The translations under genes and the position numbers were made by a program. Shown in pieces: positions 1 through 6,175 of a stretch of DNA of 6,612 nt (positions within the stretch are counted from its first letter, which is position 1; each line of letters starts with the position of its first letter). The DNA comes from FEN-1297 sp046705645 (GTDB lineage: Bacteria; Bacteroidota; Ignavibacteria; Ignavibacteriales; Ignavibacteriaceae): assembly GCA_046705645.1 (NCBI GenBank), contig JBJKQE010000189.1, positions 1-6,612 of the forward strand, given 5' to 3'. The notes beneath the pieces were generated by a model. The model was given only the letters and a program-made list of their open reading frames with translations. It was not told the DNA's origin and searched no databases.

Positions 1-450
1 ACTCACTTGATGGAAGATATTTCTTTAGATAAACAAGGCAATGTTGTAAACTATGGAGATTTGGCGCAGTACGTCCTTGATAAAAGAATTCCTTTAGAAA
101 TCTGTCTTTTAAGCAATGTTCATACCGGCGCCGTAAATAAAATTGAAGATCATCCTTTCGGGATTTTATTTAGAGAAAAATTTAGAGTTACTATAAATAC
201 CGACGACCGGCTTATGAGCGATACCAACATGACTAAAGAATTTATTGTAGCTATAGAGGATTTTAATTTAACCTTGGAAGATATAGAAAAGATAACCATT
301 AACTCCATGAAATCGGCATTTAATCCTTACAAGGAAAGACTTTACTATATTTATAATGTAATTAAACCGGGTTTTCAATCAATGAAAGACCAATTACTCT
401 CACTAAAAACATACGCAGGTTCCAATGAAGAAACTATTCACAAATTATAA
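1..450 (+). CDS. add: Adenosine deaminase family protein, C-terminal half (5' end outside window)
   Basis: Zinc-dependent purine deaminase, expected to convert adenosine to inosine plus ammonia in the cytosol. Only the last 149 residues are present; the frame is open to the window edge, so the first visible residues (THLMED) are the continuation of the family's GHGTH motif, whose histidine and the N-terminal HxH zinc site lie upstream. Visible family motifs are SNVHTGAV (the SNxxTG block), VTINTDDRLMS with the paired aspartates at 202-207 that correspond to the zinc and proton-relay Asp-Asp of mouse ADA, and the INSMKSAF helix near the end. The NTDD-R-LMS form resembles actinobacterial-type enzymes more than the mammalian NTDDP form. 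The gene ends inside the next one (26-bp overlap), which suggests translational coupling. COG1816 also contains 6-aminodeoxyfutalosine deaminases, so the exact substrate is not settled from this fragment. Confidence 0.88.
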   Translation, partial: THLMEDISLDKQGNVVNYGDLAQYVLDKRIPLEICLLSNVHTGAVNKIEDHPFGILFREKFRVTINTDDRLMSDTNMTKEFIVAIEDFNLTLEDIEKITINSMKSAFNPYKERLYYIYNVIKPGFQSMKDQLLSLKTYAGSNEETIHKL

Positions 451-760
451 TTTTGAATTCGATAAAAATGAAAAAAAAATACTAAAGACATTTTGCAACC
501 AAAACCTTAAACAAATTCAGGGAGATAATAAATACTTTAGTGAAGCTAAAGTATTCAATTCAATAGTTACCAAACTTGAACAAGACTCAGAAACAATAAA
601 ACTTACCAAAGATGAACGAACAAGATTAAAATACCAACTTGAGGAAAATGTAAAATTCCTGGATAAAAAAGTGAAAAAAAGCTGGTTTCTAAAAAAGTGG
701 CTGTATAGATCAATGTTAGGGCAATATGAAAATATTCTTGAAAACCATTTTAAAGGTTAA
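425..760 (+). CDS. Uncharacterised lysine-rich helical protein, 111 aa
   Basis: I do not recognise the family and assign no function. It is accepted as a gene because it is open for 111 codons, overlaps the end of the deaminase gene by 26 bp in another frame, and stops 2 nt before the hutU start, so it fills an operon slot exactly. The start at 425 has a weak AGG a few bases upstream. The product is small and basic, with 21 lysines, mostly predicted helical by eye, without a signal peptide or a long hydrophobic segment. Its best-defined part is C-terminal: LTKDERTRLKYQLEEN (about residues 60-75), then KKSWFLKKWLYRSM (about 84-97), an aromatic and basic helix that might be a nucleic-acid or partner surface. 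There is a single cysteine near residue 24 and no metal or catalytic motif. A cytosolic accessory protein is a guess only. Confidence 0.72.
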   Translation: MKKLFTNYNFEFDKNEKKILKTFCNQNLKQIQGDNKYFSEAKVFNSIVTKLEQDSETIKLTKDERTRLKYQLEENVKFLDKKVKKSWFLKKWLYRSMLGQYENILENHFKG

Positions 761-762
761 TT

Positions 763-2430
763 ATGATTTCCGAAAACGATAAACTTAAAATTAAAGCTCC
801 GACTGGTTCAAATCTAATTTGCAAAGGCTGGATTCAGGAAGCAGCGATGCGCATGCTGATGAACAACCTTAATGCTGAAGTTGCTGAAAAACCTGCTGAA
901 CTTATTGTATACGGCGGCAGTGGAAAAGCTGCCAGAAACTGGGATTGTTACGAAGCAATTATTTCCTCGCTTAAAAATTTAGAAAATGACGAAACACTTT
1001 TAGTTCAATCAGGCAAACCGGTTGCCGTTTTCAAAACATATTCCGACGCACCGAGAGTTATTATATCAAATGCAATGCTTGTTCCGAATTGGGCAAACTG
1101 GGATGAATTTAGAAGGCTCGAAAAATTAGGATTAACAATGTTCGGCCAAATGACCGCCGGAAGCTGGATTTACATCGGAACCCAGGGAATTTTACAAGGT
1201 ACTTATGAGACTTTTGCAGAGTGCGGCAGAAAATATTTTAACAGCGACCTTTCCGGGAAATTTCTGTTAACTGCAGGTCTGGGTGGAATGGGGGGAGCCC
1301 AGCCTTTGGCCGCAACTATGAACGGCGCCGCTTTCCTTGGAATTGAAGTTGATAAAAATAGAATTCAAAAAAGACTGAACACAGGTTATGTTGATGTTTT
1401 ATCGGAAAACCTGGATGAAGCGCTGAAAATAGTCTTAGATGCGAAGAAAGAAAAGAAGGCCTTGTCAGTTGGACTTGTTGGAAATGCCGGTGAAATATTG
1501 CCAAAAATTTTAGAAAAAGGATTAATACCTGATATTCTAACAGATCAAACATCTGCTCATGATACATTAAACGGCTATGTTCCTATGGGGATGAGTTTTG
1601 AAGAAGCACTTAAATTAAGAAAAGCCGATCCAAATAAGTATATTGGATTGGCTAAAGAAACTATTGTAAAACATGTCGAGACAATGCTTGAGTTTCAAAA
1701 GAAGGGGTCGATTACTTTTGATTACGGAAATAATATTCGCGGAGAAGCAAAAGCAAATAGAGTTGAAAATGCTTTTGATTTTCCGGGATTCGTACCTGAA
1801 TTTATACGACCTCTTTTCTGCGACGGCAAAGGGCCATTCCGCTGGGCAGCATTATCCGGCGATCCAAAAGATATTTACGCAACCGATCAAGCTATTAAAG
1901 ATACTTTCCCGGAAAATAAATCACTTTGTAATTGGATAGACCTGGCACAAAAGAAAGTTCATTTCCAGGGATTGCCTTCAAGAATTTGCTGGCTTGGTTA
2001 CGGCGAGAGAGCAAAAATGGGTAAAATATTTAACGACCTTGTTGCATCAGGTAAAGTTAGTGCACCTATTGTTATTGGAAGAGACCATCTGGATTGCGGT
2101 TCGGTTGCTTCACCAAATAGAGAAACCGAAGCAATGAAAGACGGCAGTGATGCAATTGCCGATTGGCCGATTTTAAATGCATTACTAAATTCCATAGGAG
2201 GAGCCAGCTGGGTTTCGGTTCATCACGGCGGCGGGGTCGGTATCGGAAATTCAATCCATGCCGGAATGGTAATAGTTGCTGACGGAACAAAAGAAGCTGA
2301 AAAAAGATTGGAAAGAGTTTTAACCTATGATCCTGGAATTGGCATTGCACGGCATGCTGATGCAAGTTATGATCAAGCTAAAAACAATGCCAGAAATTGG
2401 GGAATAAAAATCCCTATGTTAAATAAATGA
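763..2430 (+). CDS. hutU: Urocanate hydratase (urocanase)
   Basis: Second enzyme of histidine degradation: urocanate plus water gives 4-imidazolone-5-propionate, using tightly bound NAD+ as an electrophilic catalyst, in the cytosol. The 555 residues are full length for the family (Pseudomonas putida about 557) and match it end to end from memory. Visible landmarks are YGGSGKAARNW (residues 50-60), QMTAGSWIYIGTQG (about 129-142), the NAD-binding glycine-rich GLGGMGGAQP (172-181), FDYGNNIR, GPFRWAALSGDP, and LPSRICW with Cys409 (codon at 1987-1989), equivalent to the conserved Cys410 of P. putida. DHLDCGSVASPNRETEAM and HHGGGVGIGNS follow. The start is ATG at 763 with AAAGG at 752-756, 6 nt upstream. 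The gene lies 2 nt after the unknown 111-aa gene and 12 nt before serA. No hutH, hutI or hutG is in the window, so the rest of the pathway must be elsewhere or upstream. Confidence 0.98.
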   Translation: MISENDKLKIKAPTGSNLICKGWIQEAAMRMLMNNLNAEVAEKPAELIVYGGSGKAARNWDCYEAIISSLKNLENDETLLVQSGKPVAVFKTYSDAPRVIISNAMLVPNWANWDEFRRLEKLGLTMFGQMTAGSWIYIGTQGILQGTYETFAECGRKYFNSDLSGKFLLTAGLGGMGGAQPLAATMNGAAFLGIEVDKNRIQKRLNTGYVDVLSENLDEALKIVLDAKKEKKALSVGLVGNAGEILPKILEKGLIPDILTDQTSAHDTLNGYVPMGMSFEEALKLRKADPNKYIGLAKETIVKHVETMLEFQKKGSITFDYGNNIRGEAKANRVENAFDFPGFVPEFIRPLFCDGKGPFRWAALSGDPKDIYATDQAIKDTFPENKSLCNWIDLAQKKVHFQGLPSRICWLGYGERAKMGKIFNDLVASGKVSAPIVIGRDHLDCGSVASPNRETEAMKDGSDAIADWPILNALLNSIGGASWVSVHHGGGVGIGNSIHAGMVIVADGTKEAEKRLERVLTYDPGIGIARHADASYDQAKNNARNWGIKIPMLNK

Positions 2431-2442
2431 AAGGGTAAAAAG

Positions 2443-3633
2443 ATGAAAGTAAAAGTATTAATAGCTGATAAATTTCCAGAACAATATATAAAGCAATTAA
2501 ATGAAATAGATCTGGAAGTTATTTATTCTCCAAAATTAGGAGAAAGCGATTTACCGGAAGCGGCAAAAGAAACCGATATATTGGTAGTTCGCTCAACTGT
2601 TGTTAATGCGGAAACAATAAAATCAAGTAAAAATTTAAATCTAATTATCCGTGCCGGTGCTGGTGTAAACAATATTAATATTCCGGCTGCAAATCAGAAA
2701 GGTATCTACGTAGCAAATTGTCCGGGAATGAATTCTGTTGCAGTTGCCGAATTAGCAATCGGATTAATGATTTCTTTAGACAGAAGAATTCCCAGTAATG
2801 TTATAGATTTTAAAAACGGGAAATGGAACAAGGGTGAATATTCAAAAGCCGAAGGTTTAATGGGAAAGACACTCGGAATAATTGGCGTAGGTAACATTGG
2901 AAAAGAAGTTGCAAAAAGAGCTTTAGCTTTCGGTATGAATGTCTATGGAAAAGATATTTCCAGAATTGAAGGAGTTGCAATAAAAGATTTTTCGGAAATG
3001 AACCAATTGCTTCCTTTATGTGATGTTGTAACAATTCATCTTCCTGCAACACCGCAGACAAAAGGATTATTTAATAAGGAAATGTTTAGTTATATGAAAC
3101 CAAATGCATTATTGATAAATACTGCCCGAGCGGATATTATTGACCAGGATGCTATGATAGAAGCGATAAAATCTAAAAATATTCGAGTTGCACTTGATGT
3201 AATAAAAAATGAACCAGAGCAAAAAACCGGTGAAATAAAATCTCCACTTCAGGAATTAGAAAATGTTTATGTCACACATCATATTGGTGCTTCTACCGAG
3301 CAGGCACAAAATGCAGTCGCTGCCGAAACAGTTAAAATAATTAAGGATTATATAAATAGCGGTTTAATTGCCCATTGGGTGAATAGAGCAAAAGTTTCTG
3401 ATTCTCACTACCAATTAGTAGTTAAACATTTTGATAAACCCGGCGTTCTTGCTTCCATTTTAAATATTATAAGAGCAAAAGAAATTAATATTGAAGAGAT
3501 TGAAAATGTTATTTTTGAAGGCGGTGTTGTTGCATGCTGTACAATGAAGTTAAAAAATCCAATTTCAACCGAAATGATTAAAGGAATGCAGGAGAATAAA
3601 AATGTGTTAAGCGTATCTCATGTGGCAATATAA
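2443..3633 (+). CDS. serA: D-3-phosphoglycerate dehydrogenase-type protein with C-terminal ACT domain
   Basis: Member of the D-2-hydroxyacid dehydrogenase family, best matched to phosphoglycerate dehydrogenase, which oxidises 3-phosphoglycerate to 3-phosphohydroxypyruvate with NAD+, the first step of serine synthesis. The 396 residues are close to the E. coli SerA type (410). Order: N-terminal substrate-binding lobe with RAGAGVNNINI (70-80), Rossmann lobe with GVGNIG (GxGxxG at 148-153) and Asp171 ending the second strand, which favours NAD over NADP, then catalytic Arg229 (NTARAD), Glu257 (NEPE) and His280 (HHIGAST). The last 75 residues (about 322-396) form an ACT domain, HFDKPGVLASILNII, likely an effector site. 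The start ATG at 2443 is preceded by AAGGG at 2431-2435, 7 nt away; the hutU stop is 12 nt upstream, so it is probably co-transcribed. Another 2-hydroxyacid substrate cannot be excluded. Confidence 0.9.
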   Translation: MKVKVLIADKFPEQYIKQLNEIDLEVIYSPKLGESDLPEAAKETDILVVRSTVVNAETIKSSKNLNLIIRAGAGVNNINIPAANQKGIYVANCPGMNSVAVAELAIGLMISLDRRIPSNVIDFKNGKWNKGEYSKAEGLMGKTLGIIGVGNIGKEVAKRALAFGMNVYGKDISRIEGVAIKDFSEMNQLLPLCDVVTIHLPATPQTKGLFNKEMFSYMKPNALLINTARADIIDQDAMIEAIKSKNIRVALDVIKNEPEQKTGEIKSPLQELENVYVTHHIGASTEQAQNAVAAETVKIIKDYINSGLIAHWVNRAKVSDSHYQLVVKHFDKPGVLASILNIIRAKEINIEEIENVIFEGGVVACCTMKLKNPISTEMIKGMQENKNVLSVSHVAI

Positions 3634-3686
3634 CTCAGTTTTATCACGGCTCTCTGTTACAGTCTTAAATCATCTTTATCTGCTGA

Positions 3687-3703
3687 AAAAAGAGGGCCTT
3701 TTT
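3687..3703. terminator. Weak A/T hairpin at the convergent junction, possible bidirectional terminator
   Basis: AAAAAG (3687-3692) and CTTTTT (3698-3703) are perfectly complementary around a 5-nt loop, giving a T-run on the + strand after serA and on the minus strand after the MqnA-like gene, whose stop codon (3702-3704) it overlaps. The stem has one G-C pair, so the hairpin is weak. The assignment rests mainly on its position between two converging genes. Confidence 0.4.
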
Positions 3704-4460
3704 ATACAAATTTTATTTCTGTAATATCATCAATAATGCCGTGGAAATAGGGTAATCGTATAATCTGATTGGTCCCTTCAATATCTTGTTCTCCAAAATC
3801 AAAAATTAAAGAAGAGATATTTTCTATAAAATAATTTTTTGTTTTCAACGAAAAAAGTTTCCCGAAATCATTTGTCTCAACAGAATCATATATTGAATTA
3901 CTTACACCGTGCAACAAGTCATTTAATTTTTCAATAAGATTCTTGTCGGCAGATGCAAATACATAATTAACAAAAGGTAAGGAAAGAACCTCCACCATTT
4001 CTTCCGCAAAGCTTATTCCTAATAAATACTTCTCATCCTCAAAATTTTGGTTCCCGACAATAACGTGGTTTCCATGGATCAAATCAAGTTCTTTAGTTGA
4101 TATTTTAATTTCAACAGGTGAATCATAAATTTCCTTGAATAAAATTTTACAAAGTAAAACTTCAACGGAAGATAAATCTCCGAAAAGAGTTATTTCGGAA
4201 ACTTCATGTTGTTTAGAATTATAATAAATATATGAGTTACAAAGAGAACCTTCGAACGACATACCAAACGACTTAGAGACAAATAAATCGTTGTTTTTAA
4301 TTAGATCAAGTGTCGGAATTAATCCGACATTCGATTGGTTTTTCTTAACTTCGTGAACAATTAAGGATGAAGGATAAAAAGTCGTTTCTTTCTTTAGCTC
4401 ATCTGGAAGATTATCAATGACCAATTGAGAAAAAATATTTTTGGGGAAAATCAGTTTCAT
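3702..4460 (-). CDS. Divergent MqnA/MqnD-like protein (periplasmic-binding-like fold)
   Basis: Protein of 252 residues resembling the menaquinone futalosine-pathway family (COG1427/PF02621; chorismate dehydratase MqnA and the related MqnD). Similar blocks, judged by eye, are VGLIPTLDLI (45-54, family pattern 'D-valiPs-e'), GSLCNSYIYY (71-80), GDLSSVEVLLCKILFKEIY (94-112, matching 'D.SSRTSVALLKILL.E.Y' of MqnA), HVIVGNQNF (132-140, family 'alLIGD.Al') and GISFAEEM followed by LSLPFVNYVFAS (148-170, family 'G.EW...GLPFVFAVWA'). The last 80 residues do not match anything I know. There is no signal peptide, so it should be cytosolic like MqnA rather than a transporter binding protein. The core SSRTS and GD motifs are altered, so the catalytic function may differ or be lost. 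It is transcribed alone, convergent with serA and downstream of the rplS terminator. No gene symbol is given because the identity is by motif only. Confidence 0.6.
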   Translation of the reverse strand: MKLIFPKNIFSQLVIDNLPDELKKETTFYPSSLIVHEVKKNQSNVGLIPTLDLIKNNDLFVSKSFGMSFEGSLCNSYIYYNSKQHEVSEITLFGDLSSVEVLLCKILFKEIYDSPVEIKISTKELDLIHGNHVIVGNQNFEDEKYLLGISFAEEMVEVLSLPFVNYVFASADKNLIEKLNDLLHGVSNSIYDSVETNDFGKLFSLKTKNYFIENISSLIFDFGEQDIEGTNQIIRLPYFHGIIDDITEIKFV

Positions 4461-4483
4461 ATAAATTTACAATTTATCCTTCT
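4461..4483 (-). promoter_or_regulatory. Ribosome binding site with a hairpin-forming spacer before the MqnA-like gene
   Basis: Read on the minus strand, AGAAGG (4483-4478) lies 17 nt before the ATG at 4460, too far for normal use. The 17 nt are a perfect inverted repeat, ATAAATT-GTA-AATTTAT (4477-4461), able to fold into a 7-bp stem with a 3-nt loop directly against the start codon. An in-frame TAA two codons upstream of the ATG rules out an upstream start close by. All pairs are A-U, so stability is low. Folding would bring the SD next to the start codon. Confidence 0.45.
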
Positions 4484-4564
4484 TTAATTTTTAATATCAT
4501 TCAATTCAACTAAAGGAATGGAATTGTTACAACCGAGGGTTATTTAATAAAAACTAGTTGAGAT

Positions 4565-4597
4565 AAAAAAATATGGGCATAAAAGTTATGCCCATAT
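4565..4597 (-). terminator. Rho-independent terminator of the rpsP-khpA-rimM-trmD-rplS operon
   Basis: On the minus strand a perfect 12-bp stem, ATATGGGCATAA (4597-4586) with TTATGCCCATAT (4582-4571), closes a 3-nt CTT loop and runs straight into a T-tract (minus-strand T at 4571-4565). It starts 22 nt after the rplS stop. There is no matching T-run on the + strand side, so it works for the minus-strand operon. It separates that operon from the MqnA-like gene, which therefore needs its own promoter; I could not pick a convincing one in 4484-4564. Confidence 0.93.
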
Positions 4598-4619
4598 AAT
4601 ATTCGGATAAAAAAGAATG

Positions 4620-4961
4620 TCAGGTTTTTGATTTTATTCTTGCAGCTTTACCAGAAAGATTTCTTAAATAATAAAGCTTTGCTCTTCTTATATTTCCTTC
4701 CTTAAGAATTTCCACTTTGGCAATTTTAGGAGAGTAAAACGGGAAAATTCTTTCAACTCCTACACCGCTGGAAATTTTTCTAACGGTAAAAGTTTTATTA
4801 ATACCCGCACCTCTAATATTAATTACATCTCCTTCAAAAGGTTGTAATCTTTCTTTATCGCCTTCGATGACTCTAACATGTACTCTAATATGGTCACCTG
4901 GATTAAAATTCGGTAAATCCGTTTTAATTTGATCCGGTAATATATTATTTATGTTAACCAT
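4620..4961 (-). CDS. rplS: 50S ribosomal protein L19
   Basis: Large-subunit ribosomal protein at the 30S-50S interface. From the chosen start it has 113 residues, normal for L19 (about 115). Family blocks in order are FNPGDHIRVHVRVIEGDKER (19-38), LQPFEGDVI (39-47), TFTVRKISSGVGVERIFPFY (57-76) and the basic end RRAKLYYLR...GKAARIK (92-110). A longer reading from GTG at 4973 adds four residues, but ATG at 4961 is preferred: a GGAG (4971-4968) sits 6 nt upstream, overlapping that GTG. The gene begins 11 nt after the trmD stop, is last in the operon, and is followed by a strong terminator. Confidence 0.98.
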   Translation of the reverse strand: MVNINNILPDQIKTDLPNFNPGDHIRVHVRVIEGDKERLQPFEGDVINIRGAGINKTFTVRKISSGVGVERIFPFYSPKIAKVEILKEGNIRRAKLYYLRNLSGKAARIKSKT

Positions 4962-4967
4962 AGTTTT

Positions 4968-4971
4968 CTCC
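4968..4971 (-). promoter_or_regulatory. Shine-Dalgarno GGAG that decides the rplS start
   Basis: On the minus strand GGAG is followed by 6 nt and ATG at 4961. It lies 1 nt after the trmD TAG stop, so terminating ribosomes sit on this site, consistent with translational coupling. Confidence 0.8.
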
Positions 4972-4972
4972 A

Positions 4973-5647
4973 CTAATTATTATAGTTTCTCCATTTTTCA
5001 GTTAAAATTTTAGATTGCTGCTCTTTCCAACTCTTTATCTCTTTTTCATTCCCGGATAGTAAAACGTCAGGGACTTTCATTCCGCGATATTCTGCGGGTC
5101 GTGTGTAAAATGGAGCTTCTATTTTTTCTCCATCTTGAAATGAGTCGTCAAGTGCTGATTCACTATCATTAAGAACGCCCGGAATTAAACGTATAATTGC
5201 ATCGATAATAATCAATGCAGGAAGTTCTCCTCCGGTAAGTACAAAATTCCCTATAGAAATTTCATCAGTAGCAAATTTTTTTCTTACTCGGTCATCTATT
5301 TCCTTATAATGTCCAGTTACGATAATTATATTTTCAGAGATAGATAGTCTGTTTGCATCTTTCTGATTGAATATTTTTCCTTTCGGAGTAGTAAAAATTA
5401 TATGCTGATAATTTCTTTCGAGTAAAAGCTTTTCAATGCATTCAAAGAACGGTTCCGGTTTAAGTACCATTCCCGGACCACCGCCAAAAGGCTTGTCATC
5501 AATTTGTTTATGCTTATTAAAAGCATAGTCTCTTAAATCATGAATGAATATTTCAACTTTGCCTTTTTTTTGTGCTCTTTTAATAATACTTGTATTAAGA
5601 GGACTAGAAAGAAGTTCCGGTACTGCCGAAATTATATCAATTCTCAT
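4973..5647 (-). CDS. trmD: tRNA (guanine-37-N1)-methyltransferase TrmD
   Basis: SAM-dependent enzyme with the SPOUT trefoil knot that methylates G37 next to the anticodon and prevents +1 frameshifting. The start is taken at ATG 5647 (MRIDII, the usual family N-terminus; ATG 5650 and GTG 5665 are also in frame), giving 224 residues. E. coli TrmD is about 255; the C-terminal end is shorter here. Motifs are DDKPFGGGPGMV (50-61), TGHYKEIDDRV (111-121), SIGNFVLTGGELPA (131-144), IIRLIPGVL (151-159) and DDSF (167-170), then APFYTRP and VPDVLLSGN. Arg153 and Asp168 correspond to E. coli Arg154 and the catalytic Asp169. Lys115 replaces E. coli Glu116, as I recall in Bacteroidota-type enzymes, and Asn134 replaces Asp135. 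The gene overlaps rimM by 11 bp and is followed 11 nt later by rplS. Confidence 0.97.
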   Translation of the reverse strand: MRIDIISAVPELLSSPLNTSIIKRAQKKGKVEIFIHDLRDYAFNKHKQIDDKPFGGGPGMVLKPEPFFECIEKLLLERNYQHIIFTTPKGKIFNQKDANRLSISENIIIVTGHYKEIDDRVRKKFATDEISIGNFVLTGGELPALIIIDAIIRLIPGVLNDSESALDDSFQDGEKIEAPFYTRPAEYRGMKVPDVLLSGNEKEIKSWKEQQSKILTEKWRNYNN

Positions 5648-6152
5648 CATCTTCGTAAATGTCACCGCCCGGCTTTAATACCAAAATTTTATTTTCACTG
5701 TCAAAACTCTCAATATATTGCAACACAGCCGGGATTAAAATATCCTTCCCGTTGTTATCAATTACATATACATCATTTGCAGGATAAGTCAGAACATCTT
5801 TAATAATACCGAATTCAGTTTCGTTTCTGAATACCTTACTACCGATTAAATCATGTATAAAAAAATAATTTTCGGGTAGTTTTACAACATTGTCACTATC
5901 CACAAAAATTTCTTTACCAATTAAAAGTTCCACATCTTTATCATTATCAAAATTCTGAAACTTCAAAAGGAAATCATCTTTATGTTTTCCAATTTTCTGT
6001 ACAAAGAATTCTTTTTTGTCTTCAAAAAAATCGATATAAACTTTTTGAAGACTAAAGAATCTTTCAGGAAAATCAGAAAAAGAAGATATTCTGACAAACC
6101 CTTCTCTGCCGTATACCGATACAACCTTAGCAATTAGGAAAAAATCTTTCAC
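5637..6152 (-). CDS. rimM: 16S rRNA processing / 30S maturation factor RimM
   Basis: Assists assembly of the 30S head by binding ribosomal protein S19 and is needed for efficient 16S maturation. The 171 residues match the family size. The N-terminal RimM barrel begins FFLIAKVVSVYGREGFVRI (residues 4-22, family 'G.i....G..GevrV'), and the C-terminal PRC-barrel is FFIHDLIGSKVF (97-108), FGIIKDVLTYPANDVYVI (114-131) and KDILIPAV (136-143). The end, LKPGGDIYEDDEN, lacks the common 'PGLLD' and is acidic. The start is GTG at 6152: an in-frame TAG (the khpA stop, same frame) lies 21 nt upstream, and no ATG fits the family N-terminus. There is no good SD at the right distance, so initiation may depend on ribosomes arriving from khpA. 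The end overlaps trmD by 11 bp. Confidence 0.95.
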   Translation of the reverse strand: MKDFFLIAKVVSVYGREGFVRISSFSDFPERFFSLQKVYIDFFEDKKEFFVQKIGKHKDDFLLKFQNFDNDKDVELLIGKEIFVDSDNVVKLPENYFFIHDLIGSKVFRNETEFGIIKDVLTYPANDVYVIDNNGKDILIPAVLQYIESFDSENKILVLKPGGDIYEDDEN

Positions 6153-6161
6153 TAATTTAAG

Positions 6162-6175
6162 AGGGTTCGATCCCT
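6162..6175 (-). repeat. 14-bp near-palindrome in the khpA-rimM spacer
   Basis: On the minus strand AGGG-A-TCGA-A-CCCT spans the khpA stop codon and most of the short spacer before the rimM GTG. AGGG and CCCT can pair as a 4-bp stem around 6 nt, hiding the only SD-like AGGG in the spacer. The structure is short, so its effect is uncertain. Confidence 0.5.

Noticed and set aside
1316..2365. Several open frames of 65-97 codons on both strands inside hutU
   Set aside because: They lie within a full-length, well-conserved urocanase gene, have no family resemblance and look like shadow frames.
2706..3061. Two minus-strand open frames inside serA
   Set aside because: Antisense to a complete dehydrogenase with all catalytic motifs; low-complexity Leu/Phe-rich translations typical of antisense frames.
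4502..4526. CAATTC...GAATTG inverted repeat upstream of the MqnA-like gene as a possible operator
   Set aside because: Six A/T-rich base pairs with a 13-nt gap are expected by chance in such DNA, and no promoter could be placed beside it.
4484..4564. Search for a sigma-70 or Bacteroidota-type promoter for the MqnA-like gene on the minus strand
   Set aside because: TTGTAA and TATTAA-like hexamers occur but none has a correctly spaced partner, so none is annotated.
5540..5803. + strand open frame across the trmD-rimM overlap
   Set aside because: Antisense to two conserved genes; no SD or recognisable motif.
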